From the NCBI GenBank assembly GCA_023548195.1, contig JAJHZJ010000028.1, positions 2,367,001 to 2,431,000 on the forward strand: a stretch of 64,000 nt of DNA, read 5' to 3'. The notes under the pieces were generated by a model. It was not told the origin of the DNA, searched no databases, and worked only from the letters and a program-made list of their open reading frames with translations. How positions within the stretch are numbered: position 1 is the stretch's first letter; each line of letters starts with the position of its first letter. Shown here piece after piece: positions 12,134 to 23,228 of the stretch. Both the position numbers and the translations under genes were made by a program. Origin of the DNA: Bettongia penicillata ogilbyi. Taxonomy: Eukaryota > Chordata > Mammalia > Diprotodontia > Potoroidae.

Positions 12134-12800
12134 GGCTAGTGCAGAAGTTCCCAAATTTATTTGACCTACTGCCTCCTTTTCCAAAAAAAAAAAAAAAAAT
12201 TACTCAGCACCCCCCTAGAAATCTTTAACCCTTTACCTTTTTTTGAAATTTGCCATATATGTGTGTGTATGTGTGTATATATGTACATTAAATGATGCAT
12301 GCTGAATTTAATAATTTTTTTTAATTTATGGGATTTTTTCTGCATTGAAATTTTGATGACACAATATTACGTCATAACCACATAGTATCGAATTGTAAAC
12401 AATTCATTACATGCACGTATGCCTGCTAATGAATCCTGGACTTCCCTACAATGCAGGATAGACTCACATGCCAACATTTGCTAGTTAAGACTTATTAGAG
12501 GACTTGACCACTGGTCAGTTATAATTTGCATTTTGTATATTTATTTGGAAAATAATGTAATCACTACTTTAACTCTGTTATACGACAGATGAAACACATA
12601 CAAATGATTTTTCAAAATTTTCTTCTCTTCTTTCCTTATGCTTCCATTGCTCCCTTATTTTTATTCATCACCACCCCCCAATTGCAACCAAGGTTACTAC
12701 CACCACCACCACCCACCCCACCCCAATTGTTCCAGCACTCCCCAAGGGAAACCTCTAGGCTAGTGTTTCCTATTCTGGAGATCAGAAAGCACTGGGGAGT
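12134..12800 (+). repeat. Possible hAT-like DNA transposon remnant
   Basis: GTGCAGAAGTTCCCAAATTT, GACCTACTGCCTCCTTTTCC and CAGCACCCCCCTAGAAAT resemble the end of a Charlie-like hAT element. The inner part is AT-rich, and the right end near 12680-12800 is uncertain. A 17-A run lies at 12182-12199. Confidence 0.35.
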
Positions 12801-14525
12801 TATGGAGGAATATAGGTGAGTAGTCTAGTGCAGGGAAGTAAGGGTGGTCAAATTTAGGCCTTATTTTTGAGGAATATTTTTAAATATTAGAAGTTAAATT
12901 TAAAAATAGAAACATTTCAAATATTTTAAAATGAAAGATCAGAATAGAATCCAGAAAAAACAAAGGTCTATTTCATAATTATGATGACTAACGTTGGCCC
13001 TGGAGGATACGTGAAGAATATATTCAGTTCTTTTGCTGAACTGCCCAGTTCAGTGGGGCCTCTGGGCATAAAATACTGTATTCAGTGACTGGTTTTGCTT
13101 AAGTAGTTATCTTTGTTGCAAGGGAAGGTTGTTGGTGGCAGGGGCAAGGTTATAAATGGAAATGACAGTGATACAAAAACAAGAGGCAAAAATAAGAGCT
13201 TTTTAAAACTTCAAAAGCTAGTGTTCTGTTTTTAAGTCTGCTGATTTTAAAAATAAAAAAAAACAGGTAATAATCCAGTTACTTGGAAGTAGATAATTTT
13301 AGAAAGTGTGGATGCAGTAAGGAAAAAAAAAATTTCACTAGTATTATTTGCCCCTTATTTCTGTCACCATTACCATTTAGTATTTTGCATGTAGTTTTGT
13401 TGAGTTTTTTTTTTAAAGTTTCTATGGGTCACTGAAACCGTATTTGTTAGGCATCAGAATATTTTGAAATAAACGTAAGAATTTGTTGGACACAGTGACC
13501 TAATTTTTGACTTCTGAGAAACTTGAGTTAATGACCCCAAATTCTTTGAAGTTCTATGAATAGACTAGGTTTATGGCAAGATTATTTTGATTTTACCTGT
13601 GGAAAGCTGCCTGTTCTTTCTTTGACCGAGATGACATCTTGACAGAAAATGTGTCTACAGATGTTGGATTTGTAATCTTTTTTCCTTTCTTAACATGGAA
13701 CATGTCACATACATCTTTTTTTCCCTTCCAGAAAGATTTGCCCTTGCCTTCTCTGTATTGTATCAGTCACAAAAACATATTGCAGTGATAGAGTGTTTAC
13801 CACAGAGAAATATTTGGTGACAGATTTCCTTGAACTAGGTCAGTACACCTTCTTGTCCATGCACATAAGGGCAAACTTGTCCCAGTATGTCCCTCAGTCT
13901 TTTTTCTCAATTAAATTAGGCTGGGATATAGGCTCACTCTTGAGAATTGGAAGATGCTGACTGAGTTTGCTCCCTAGGCAAGAAAGAATTCATTTCTGTA
14001 CCCTCTTTGATCTGTGAGTATATTGTCAATGGCCTCTCTGCTCACGCTTGTGTATTAACATAAGTTGAATGATCAATAATTAGTTATCCTTTCAGATCAG
14101 CATAATTTAGTCAGATTAAGTGAATTACTTCTTCACTTCTTCTTCTTGTTCATAAACCTATTCATTTCCAAAGTTGTGACAGTGCCTTAATTCAGTTCTA
14201 CTCACTGATATTTTGTAATTATTAATAAATTTATGGTTTTCTGCTTATATCAGGAGATTAGTACATGTAAACTATATAGACTTTTTTGTTTCATACCTAT
14301 TTTCAGTTCTTAAATCTAAGTAGGCATTAGGGAATTCTATATTTTTGTATCAAAAAAAATTTATCTTCTTAGAGCCTAAGGTAATTTTTTTGCTATTTAC
14401 TCCTTTTGTTGGTTGCTAGTAAATAAGTTCTCCTTTAAGAAAACATGAAAATCCAGATTCAAATCATATAGTTTATGGAATGATTATTCATTACAAGAAT
14501 ATTCTCTTTTACAAAAGGATTCATT
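12800..14525. other. Unique AT-rich intronic DNA
   Basis: No coding or repeat family signal is recognised over about 1.7 kb. It ends at the L1 insertion target. Confidence 0.5.
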
Positions 14526-14541
14526 GAAAATTCCTTTTAAA
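14526..14541 (+). repeat. Target-site duplication, left copy, L1 insertion
   Basis: GAAAATTCCTTTTAAA here is repeated exactly at 16145-16160. The target strand TTTT/C fits an L1 endonuclease nick before the AAAA. Confidence 0.92.
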
Positions 14542-14552
14542 GGGGGGCGGAG

Positions 14553-14564
14553 CCAAGATGGCGG
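14553..14564 (+). promoter_or_regulatory. Candidate YY1 site at L1 5' end
   Basis: CCAAGATGGCGG matches the YY1 core AAGATGGCGG and sits about 12 bases from the element start, as in human L1, where YY1 sets the transcription start. The same 12-mer occurs in the second copy at 52077-52088. Confidence 0.6.
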
Positions 14565-15049
14565 AGTAGAAGGACGCACATTTACGAGCTCCAAGCCCAC
14601 AACCCATGGAATTGAGGTAAAAGGAGATCCCCATAAATTCTGAATCTCTGCAGGGGGTGCATAAACATAGGGGAAGAGATTTCCGTTCCACTGAACCCTG
14701 GAGAGCCGTCCCCGGGGTCCATCGCACCCCGGAAAGCGGACCCCACCCCCACCCCTGGCCGCGGCCCCAGAGAAGCTGACCGGAGCAGACTTCAGAGAGG
14801 AAAGCTCTGGGGGAAGCTCCGGCAGCCGGGAAAGTCCCTCCGCCCACAGAAGCTACAGGTCAGTAAGAAAGAAGGCTGCGATAGGGGAGGGGAGCGGAGC
14901 TTCTCCGTGACTTGGGCCCCCTCGGGAGGAAGCGGCTGCGGCAGAGACGGGGACAGGAAGCGGCGGAGGCAGAGGTGTGGGCGGGCGGCTGAGGCGGCAA
15001 CGGCCTGGGACTCAGGAATCCCCCAGCAGCAGGTAGGATCTTCAATACT

Positions 15050-15270
15050 GAAGGTCTTTCCAACCTGAGGGAGCCGAGCAGGGGAGACAGCCCTGCCCCC
15101 ACCCTGCTCTACTGCTGAACGCCTCTGAATAAAACCCCCAAGGGAGCTGAGCACAGCAGGCGGGGCCCCCCACCCCGCCCCCACCCACTCCGTTCCTGAA
15201 AGTCTCTGCAGAAAGCCCCTGAGGGCCCAAGCTTAGGAGGCGGCCCTGCCCCCACCCCTGCGCCAGAACT
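15050..15270 (+). repeat. Three degenerate tandem units in the L1 5'UTR
   Basis: Units at 15050-15116, 15117-15197 and 15198-15270 each begin GAA..GYCTYT and run through a CTGAGGG/GCTGAGC segment into a CCCTGCCCCCACC-rich end. The other element has a single such unit at about 52529-52602. Confidence 0.65.
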
Positions 15271-15379
15271 AAAGCTTGCCGCGGGAAAGCGCATTTGAAT
15301 CTCAGAGGCCAAGCACTAGCTGGGCGGATCCAGGCGGGGGTGGAAAGGAATCTCAGAAGTCAAGTAACTGGCTGGGAAA

Positions 15380-16145
15380 ATGCCTAGAAAGGGGAAGAAA
15401 AATAAGACTTTAGAGAGTTTTTTCCAACAAATGCAAATGATCCCGACCTTCGGATCTGATGGGGAGGACGAGAACGTACTTTTCCCATCAGGGAAAGATG
15501 TGGAGGGCGGGGCCTCAGTACCCCAGACACCCCAGGGGGGTGTTGGGTGGGCTCAGGCCTTGGAAGAGCTTAAAAAGGATTTTGAAAAGCAAGTTAGACA
15601 GGTGGAGGAAAGACTGGGAAGAGAAATGACAAAGATGCAAGAAGAGTATGAAAAAAGGGTCAATATCTTGGTAAAGGAGACCCAAAAAAATGCTGAGGAA
15701 ATTAACACATTGAAAAATAGGCTCACTCAATTGGCAAAAGAGGTTCAAAAAGCCAATGAGGAGAAGAATGCATTCAAAAGCAGAATTAGCCAAATGGAAA
15801 AAAGAAGTTCAAAAGCTCACTGAAGATAATAGTTCTCTCAAAATTAGAATGGAACAGATGGAGTCTAATGACTTTCTGAGAAACCAAGAAATCACCAAAC
15901 AAAACCAAAAGAACGATAAAATGGAAGAGAATGTGAAATATCTCATGGGAAAAACAACTGACCTGGAAAATAGATCAAGGAGAGACAACTTAAAAATTAT
16001 GGGACTACCTGAAAGCCATGATCAAAAAAAGAGCCTAGACATCGTCTTGCATGAAATTATCAAGGAAAACTGCCCTGACATTCTAGGACCAGAGGGCAAA
16101 ATAAGTATTGAAAGAATCCATCGATCACCACCTGAAAGAGATCCG
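15380..16145 (+). pseudogene. L1 ORF1, frameshifted and 3'-truncated
   Basis: ORF1p is the RNA-binding chaperone of the L1 particle. The frame starts at ATG 15380 (MPRKGKKNKTLESFFQQ). It keeps a long heptad coiled coil, roughly residues 50-175, and enters the RRM (NLKIMGLPESHDQKKS). One extra A in the run at 15798-15803 (six A here, five at 53148-53152 in the other copy) shifts the frame. Translation from ATG 15380 therefore ends at 15823, while the continuation is open in another frame to the insertion end. The last part of the RRM and the C-terminal domain are missing. Confidence 0.92.
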
Positions 16146-16160
16146 AAAATTCCTTTTAAA
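16145..16160 (+). repeat. Target-site duplication, right copy, L1 insertion
   Basis: Exact repeat of 14526-14541. The first G may belong to the element (GATCCG), so the duplication is 15 or 16 bases. Confidence 0.92.
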
Positions 16161-16204
16161 AAATAACCTTCCCTTCTGCATCTAAAATATCAGTTAATAA
16201 ACTA

Positions 16205-16615
16205 GAGAGTGTCTAAAAGTTGGGTAGCCGGGGTGATGCAGGTTCTTGAGTCCATGTCATTGGAGGATTAAGTAAAGTACCTGAGGATATTTAGCCTGAA
16301 GTAAATGTGGGGGCATACATTAGCTATCTTCAAGTATTTGAAGGGCTGTCATGTAAAGAAGGAATTTGATTTGTCCTGTTTTGCCCCAGAGACCAGAATC
16401 AGGAGTAAGGAATGGAAGTTGCAGAGGTCAGTTTAGGTTGGATATCAGGAAAGACTTCCTAACAATTGGAGCTGCCCAAAACTAAAACAGGCTGTTACAA
16501 GTAGTGCTAGGTTTCTCCTCCATAAGTGTCAGCTGTCTTTTAGTTAATATTATTTTTGTGTATTGGTTGAACTAAATGGCCACTGTGTTCTCTTGAAAAT
16601 CAATTCTAATTCACC
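16205..16615 (+). repeat. L3/CR1 LINE 3' part
   Basis: Clear CR1/L3 wording in order: TTTAGCCTGAAG, TCTTCAAGTATTTGAAGGGC, TTTTGCCCCAGAGACCAGAA, AGACTTCCTAACAATTGGAG, and GGTTGAACTAAATGGCC near the end. Confidence 0.85.
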
Positions 16616-17343
16616 AAAACTTAATTTAACATAGCCTTTTAGACAGTTAACTGTTTCATAAAGCAAGTACTGCCTACTGAGAGATCTATCCAAGTAATAC
16701 TCCCAAAGCAAAAACTATCCTCTTAGGAAGGAAAACAAAGATGGAGAAGTTTTCATTATTTTAAATCTGATACCTTTTACAAAATAGTTATTTTCATTTA
16801 TACCTCTTTACTGATATTTCTCTTATAACACAGCTATGCAGAACTGCCAGTATAGCTTAGCCTAACAGCAGATGCCCCATTACACAGCTGCAGTCCCCTC
16901 ATTCTCCAGTGAAAGACAGGTACAATGTTCCTTTTTTATGTTTTTGTGGGTTTCATTGTTATAATTTCTTCTGTTCTACAATTTTAACCTAGGTATTCTT
17001 TTTATGATGAATTTTACATAAAATGTGTATATATATGTAGATATGTGTGTATATCCTGTGCACCAGTTCTAATTAATGTAACTAAGTATTCCATACTTTA
17101 CCCAGTAAGATCATGCCTAATTTGATTGAGTTACAAAATCAATGAATCAAAGGTATAAAATAGGTGTGAACAATCCTAGTTATCTCTTTAATCATTCAAG
17201 CAAAGGCATAAACTAGGTGGAAATAACCTAGTTAATTACATTGGGAAGGAGAGAAATGTTTCAAGCCATTGGATAAAACCAAATGATAAAATGTATTAGG
17301 TTTGCCTGAGTATTTGACTATGTCATCAACTAGTAACAGATAT
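16616..17343. other. Unique AT-rich intronic DNA
   Basis: No repeat or coding signal is recognised. A balanced segment around 16830-16920 may be conserved. Confidence 0.4.
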
Positions 17344-17374
17344 TGTGTGTGCATGTGTGTGTGTGTGTGTGTGT
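17344..17374 (+). repeat. (TG)n microsatellite
   Basis: TG repeat with one CA interruption, followed by a G-rich run. Confidence 0.95.
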
Positions 17375-17604
17375 TGCGGGGGGAGGAAGAGAGGTTAAAG
17401 GGGGAAGGAAGGAAGCGAGAGAGAGAACCTCAGTTTCCTTATCTGCAAAATTGAGGTAAGCACTAACATTTCTTTTTTTTCTTTCTTTTTTGTGTGGGTA
17501 CAGGTGGCTAGAACTGTGATTTCATTAGTGCAGTATAAATTCTTGGTGTAAAAATAAAACTCTATTGATGAAGTACTATGATCATGTCAGAAAATAGTGT
17601 AGAA

Positions 17605-17900
17605 CAGTGAGATAATAAGGGAACTGTCCATGGCCCCAAGGTAACTTGGATTTTCCCATTTTCCAGACTAGACTTCTGTCCACAACACTACACTGTCTCT
17701 CCACAAATATTTACATTTATATATCAAAACACTTTCTCTGCATCATCTCATCTGATCCTCACAGGTCTGTTATTTTCTGTCTTACAGAAGATGAATCTAA
17801 GATTCAGAGAGGTTAAATGTTCATTATCCACACAAATAGTAAACTTTGGTTACTGAATTGAAACTAAAGTGTCTCTAGAGTTGCTTTTCCTACCACATTT
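17605..17900 (-). repeat. Two MIR fragments, minus
   Basis: First piece: CCAGACTAGACTTCTGTCCA with CTACACTGTCTCTCC. Second piece: CATCTCATCTGATCCTCACA, GATTCAGAGAGGTTAAATG, then a CTACCACATTTCCTG end. Confidence 0.6.
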
Positions 17901-18054
17901 CCTGCCATAATCATCACTCTTGCAAGACCACCCTCAGAATATTGCAGGAAAATTACTTTGCAGACTTTTAAGGATTAGACAAGATTTGTTGTTTGTTGTT
18001 GTAAGAATACATGAAAATAGCACATTTGTCTTGTCAAAGAAATAGAAACAAAAT

Positions 18055-18650
18055 AGATGCTGATCATTTGGGGAATGGTTGAACAAGTTATGGTACACAG
18101 ATGTCATGGAATATTGATACTCATAAGAATTGGTGACTATGAAGAATTCAACAAAGCATTGGGTAGAATTGATAGAGTGAAGGCAGAAGAACTAGCAACA
18201 CAATATACCTCATAATTAACAATGTAGATGGAAAGAACAAAAAAAATACACAGTAAGACTGTTACTGTACTACTATGGGGAAGGTACTTTGCAAACCTTC
18301 AGGCCCTTCACAGCATTGTTATTGTTAAGACTTCACAATATTGTTATTGTTAAGACTTCACAATATTGTTACTGTTAAGATACATGAAAGTAACATACCT
18401 CATGATTGAATGTCATGTAATTACAATGGTCAGCTTTGGCCTCAAAGAAGAGATGAAAAAAATACATCTCTCTCCCTTCTTTGCAAAAGGAGAAAACATG
18501 GGTGAGAAACATTGCATATACCATAAAGTTATCGTTGTATTGGTTGGTTTCCCTGAAATTTTCTTTCCTGTTCTTTTTTATCCTTTTATTACAAGTCATG
18601 ATTCTTTGGGTAAGGAAGGAATGATACAAAAACAAAGCACTGAATGAAAA
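18055..18650 (+). repeat. L1 3' end (3'UTR) fragment, diverged
   Basis: Marsupial L1 tail wording: TTTGGGGAATGGTTGAACAA, TCATGGAATATTGAT, CAGCTTTGGCCTCAAAGAAG, GTATTGGTTGGTTT and ATTCTTTGGGTAAGG. A 25-base tandem repeat interrupts it at 18306-18380. Confidence 0.65.
18306..18380 (+). repeat. 25-bp tandem repeat, three copies
   Basis: Units at 18306-18330, 18331-18355 and 18356-18380. The unit begins CTTCACA and ends ATTGTTAAGA; units 2 and 3 differ by one base. Confidence 0.95.
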
Positions 18651-18659
18651 TGTTTAATG

Positions 18660-19854
18660 AAATATGAAAATATTAAAAATGTATGAAAATATATAAATGA
18701 AATATTTAAGTGAAAATATTTAAAATATATGATAAAAATAAAGCACTTTTCAATTGTTTTTATAGTATCCTTCATGACTTTATGGTATTTTAAAGCTCTT
18801 CCTTTAAATCTTAGGGGCATAAAAAAATACTGTTCTAAATCATCATCTTCAAAACAATTTTCATCTGAAGATTTTTGAGAGACATTCATCTCTCATATTT
18901 ACTCCTGTAATTCCCACAGCCTTCTTTTTTTTCCATTGGCCATGGGTGTGCATTTTGTTTTTCCATAGAGAAGTCAGCAGATTTCCAAATGAGTAACAAG
19001 TTGGGTGTGGAGCATGTCTTCTTCCCTTCAGGTCGTGCATCTAAATCTCACTTCAGGTATTTTTTCTTATGTAGGTATGATAGAATAGTATGTGTTTTTC
19101 CTAGTTTAAGGAAATGATGGTGGTTTTTCTTTGTTAGCTTCCATTAGATTCCCCTTTCATGGAGAGCTATTACAGATTGTTCTGCTATTATCGGCTCCTC
19201 TGCTGTCATTGATTTCCATGCTATTCTCTTTCAAAATTGAACTGATGAAAACAAATAGGGGCTGGAAATGGTGTGATGCACTAGCAGAGGGATGACGGAA
19301 ATGCTTATCTGGCCAAGTTCAAATATTCATTCCTCTGTGGGAGAGGAGAGGAGTTAGCAGGTTGGATTCTGCGCCACTGTGCTAGATCACAAAGAAAGTG
19401 TCAAATGGTAGGGATGGAGACTTGACTGGCTGATTTTTGAGATTCCTTCCTGATCCAAAGTTTTATGATTCTAGTGACTTGCTGAAAGCGGAGATTGATA
19501 AGACATGGGGCATTTGAAAGGGAAGTGGTTAAAGAGGGGAAGGGAGGCAAATTTACATTTGGGCATGGCATCATATAATATGGTACTCTGCCAACCGTCT
19601 ACACGTGGCACAGGAAGAGAGCTGATTAGACACCATTGTAAAACAATGCATTGCTTTATAAGTGTGTTTGTGACTCAAGGAAAACCTATTTCATTTGCCC
19701 TTGAAGATGTAAAGACCTAGAAGCTTAGCTTTTTTTATTTTAACCTTAACCTTTTTATCCTTATAATTCCTATTTTAAAAAAATCTTGGGTTCAGATCCC
19801 ACATTTTCTTCAGGGAATCATTCATACTACTACTACTCTTTCTGTATTTCCTAG
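18660..19854. other. Unassigned intronic DNA
   Basis: A low-complexity ATGAAAATAT/TAAATGAAAT stretch lies at 18645-18740. The rest is unique with no gene signal. Open frames here are short and lack family resemblance. Confidence 0.5.
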
Positions 19855-20095
19855 AGAGCATAGTAGAAAGAAGCCTGTACTGGGAGTCAGGAAACCCAGG
19901 TTCTAGTTAGTGACTCTGTTGTTGGGTGACTCAACTCAGTTCAATTGAATAAACATTTGTTAAGCACCTAGTATGTGCCTGGTACCATGGTAGGCAGTGA
20001 ATATACGGAAGGAGGTGTGTCACTTAATCAGTTTTCTCATCTGTAAGAAATAACAGTGGTATCTTTAAGAACCCTGTCAGCTCATATTTGGTTGT
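19855..20095 (+). repeat. MIR split by an L2 tail fragment
   Basis: MIR head and core (GGGAGTCAGGAAACCCAGGT, GTTGGGTGACTCA) resume at about 20015 (CAGTTTTCTCATCTGTAAG). Between them, 19935-20010 is a reversed L2 tail (AATAAACATTTGTTAAGCAC, TATGTGCCTGGTACC). Confidence 0.7.
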
Positions 20096-20099
20096 GACA

Positions 20100-20980
20100 A
20101 AGCTGAGTTGTGTTAATTCTCCACCCCAGCAGTTCCCTCCAGGAGAGCTAGTTATCAAGGTTCAAATCCTAAATTTAAATCATAGCTCTCAAGCTAAGAG
20201 GGGGTCTCAGGTGCCACAAAGAAATACCAAAGTTGTTGCTGACAATTTATTTCAATGAAGCCAAAATATTTTGATCTCAGTGAGTTTCCCATCTCATCTG
20301 TTCCTTGTGTTATTAATTTGTGAATGTGGATAGTTTGTGTAATGCATAAATCACTCAGGAGATAAAATTCAAGGAATTGTACAATCGGTTCTTTGCAGAA
20401 ATATCAATAACAAAGAAGAAAAACACAATCTTTACCTTGTAGAACTGTGTGTTCTGTTCACTTAGGCTTATTCTCAGGTAAAGATTCCTATTGAAATACT
20501 GACTGAAGGAGAAGATTGTGAATCCCTAGCCAGGTTTGGTTTGTTTGTTTGTTTAAATGAAATAGAGTCAAAGCATACTACATAATCATGGAACAATAAG
20601 TCTATTTCTTTTTCAAAGTATAAGAGAATACAAATTCACTTCTCATTTAGTATCTATTTGTATGCCCCTTAGCCCTGTTTTATAATTACTAGGTAAGCAT
20701 ATGTTCCAACGCAATGTCTTCCCTTAAAAACAATATACATGCATCTTTTAAACATGTTTATATGTGTATTCCTCACATACATTTAGACACCTATCTTTTT
20801 TTATGCACCACACATATGTCGGTAGCAAGAGTATTTAAAACATGTAAAAGCCTAATTGAGAAAGACTTGACTTACCCTGTAGGTAGAAGAGAATGTATGG
20901 TGAAACCATCTGATTTGGTCCATTATTATATTTTCAATTATCTTTGGTGCTCAAAGAAAAAGACATTAATATAGCTGGGG
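20100..20980. other. Unassigned intronic DNA
   Basis: Short (GTTT)n at about 20540-20554. No gene or named repeat. Confidence 0.5.
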
Positions 20981-20984
20981 ATGA

Positions 20985-21320
20985 CATAGCAAATTACCAC
21001 AGCTCTCTAACCTTTTAAATTGCTAACACTGTTGTAATCTGTAATTATAGAAATCAGTGTGAGAATTGTGGCACTGCATAATTATCTTTCCTGATACTTT
21101 ATTGCTGAATGAATTATTAATCAGAATCAGTCTTGTATAGTATTTGCAGCAACTCAGAAGAATAATGTATAATTAAATTTCATTATTCCTATTTTTGTGC
21201 TGGTGTTTCATGATGTTGTAATTGATAATTAATTGGTTAAAAACTCACACAATGCTTGGGTGTTTCAGATGGCTAAGAATGTTCAGTGTTGCTGAGTTTA
21301 TTAACTAAATACGGTAATGA
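20985..21320. other. Conserved-noncoding candidate in BACH2 intron
   Basis: Repeat-free AT-rich block with many homeodomain-like words (TAATTA, ATAATTA, TTAATTGG), GAATTATTAATCAG, and no microsatellite. This texture is typical of deeply conserved vertebrate noncoding elements. Conservation has not been tested. Confidence 0.3.
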
Positions 21321-22459
21321 TCTTGCTGAAGGGTGCCATGAAGTCGAGTCCAGTCTATATCACTGAGTTGCTGAAACTGGTGCGTTATTTATTAAACTTT
21401 TTATACTCCCTAAAGCAAGGTAGCCACAATGAGTACATATAAATATCATTAAAAGGTCATAATAATGGATTTTTGAAACTGTTCAATTCCAAGAAATCAG
21501 TTTGAAGTAACCAGTTAACATGCTAGATTAGTATATATCCACTACTAAATTCTACCCAGTTGAAGTAGCCTTATAGAAATTGAACTAGTCTTATAGAAAA
21601 ATATCTTTTAAAAAAAGGATTAACTGAATTACACTGTGAATAAACCATTTTACCCTCTGCCTTTGAAGACACTAACATATCTTTAAAGAAAAAGTCTCTA
21701 GCCTTATCTGCTTCTCCAGTTGTTTAAAGTAATAAATGGTTCCCCTCTACACAGACACACAAGATTGAAAAACTGAAAGGATTATGAATTTTTCCTTGAC
21801 TAGCATTCTAACTCAGTGTTCCTGGTATGAGTCTTTTTGGTATCCCTGGCAGCCAAGGTAACCAGAAAAAGTTTGCAAGTAAAGAATGCCTTTCACCCCT
21901 TCTGAATCCTGTTGAAAAGCAACATTGTCAGGTATTTTATATGAACTTCAGCTGTGTTGTTTCATTAGATAAAACCTGAGATGCTTCTCTCTGTGGTTTT
22001 CAAGTGTCCCCCCCCTTCAGAATTATTTAGAGTTTTCTTTACAGGTAAATATTGCTTTGAATTTTATATTAATTTCAAAATGTAAACTGTGAAAGGGAAG
22101 TCATAAAAGCTTGTACTGTTCTTTTAATCAGCTGTTTCCCTGAGTTGATGGGAAAAAAAATTCATGAGGGACATTTCCTATGGAATGCTTTGCAAACTCA
22201 CCTCCACATTTCTAAGAAAGCCACCTGTGATTTTATTTTTGCATAGTTTATGTTGACACTGATATCTGATAGCTCTTAGATTATAAATTATTAAAGAGGA
22301 AACTGTAATCAGAAAACTTGGATAGAACTAAAAGAAGGTCTTTCTAACACCTAAAGCAAAGGTATTCAGTTTTATACATAGCCGTAACTTTTCCTACTTG
22401 TTCAGCTTTGAAATAAACATTTGAATGTAATTCAGCAAAATTGTCAGCACCTTGAACAG
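21321..22459. other. Unique AT-rich intronic DNA
   Basis: No repeat family or exon signal recognised. Confidence 0.45.
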
Positions 22460-23115
22460 TGCCTGCTACATGTTAAGGCATTGTGTTACTCAGAGTGCAG
22501 GAGAAAAAGTGTGGCCTCAAGGAAAAGGTTTGAGGGGAGAAGGCATATATGATATATGTACAAGTAATTATACTAGATAGAACATGATGAAGCTCATTTT
22601 CAAATGTGGAAATTGGAGAGGGCTTCATCAAGGAAATAATAAGGTGGGCCTTTTTTAAAGGAAGATTTCAACCGGCAGAGTTGAGGACAGAGTACATTGC
22701 AATGATAGGAAGTGGCCTATGTAAATGCAGATTGGTAGGTTGTCGTCCTTCATACTTGAAGAGATCCAAAATAACATCAGTATGTTGGGATCAATATACA
22801 GAGTGTCCAACTGTGGCTGGTCAGAACAATACAAGCTCAGACGGCTCTACCGTACATTAGATACAAATAGCCCACATGAACATAGTCATAGGAGAATCAA
22901 AGACAAGATTAGGAACCAGCTACTTGTCCATTTTGTCTGGAATGTGGAGTGTACAAAGGGAATTAATTAGGGACAAATAAGGAATATTGGCGCCAGATCA
23001 TAAAAGACCTCAAATTCCAGGTTAAAAGTCATGTATTTTATTCTATAGGCAATAGAAAACCATTGAAGCTTTTTTACACAGGAGGTGACAGTGGGACCTT
23101 TGAATTAGGGGAAAA
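22460..23115 (-). repeat. L2-type LINE fragment, minus
   Basis: Reversed L2 tail (GCTACATGTTAAGGCATTGT), a long diverged ORF2 part, CCAGATCATAAAAGACCTC, and AGGCAATAGAAAACCATTGA. Confidence 0.65.
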
Positions 23116-23228
23116 AATAAGGAAATTTTCCTTATCTTTTTCTCCTTCATAGACTCTGGATAAAAACAATATAGTCATTCAGAAAGATTTGTATATAAGT
23201 TATAGATACACCCTTCACTCCTACTAAA

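Larger units (their letters stand above)
14542..15379 (+). promoter_or_regulatory. L1 5'UTR / internal promoter, CpG-rich
   Basis: This is a GC- and CpG-rich stretch inside AT-rich intron, so a CpG-island caller would flag it. It is homologous to the 5'UTR at 52071-52732 and is an L1 promoter rather than a host promoter. It contains three degenerate tandem units at 15050-15270. Confidence 0.8.
14542..16145 (+). mobile_element. L1-type retrotransposon insertion, 5' complete, 3' truncated inside ORF1
   Basis: The insert begins with the L1 5' end (GGGGGGCGGAGCCAAGATGG) and carries an 838-base GC-rich 5'UTR and 766 bases of ORF1, then stops at GATCCG. The duplicated target follows directly. Nothing of the ORF1 C-terminal domain, ORF2, 3'UTR or a poly-A tail is present. 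The other copy at 52071 continues here with an A-rich GATCCAAAAAG, so reverse transcription may have primed internally. The perfect target duplication argues against a later deletion and for a fairly young insertion. Whether the source was full L1 or the ORF1-only form cannot be told. Confidence 0.9.

Noticed and set aside
14521..15312. Several minus-strand open frames of 62-130 residues in GC-rich DNA
   Set aside because: They lie antisense in the L1 5'UTR, where GC-rich composition suppresses stops. No family resemblance.
14542..15379. CpG island suggesting a host promoter
   Set aside because: It is homologous to the 52 kb element and begins with the L1 5' end, so it is a transposon promoter.
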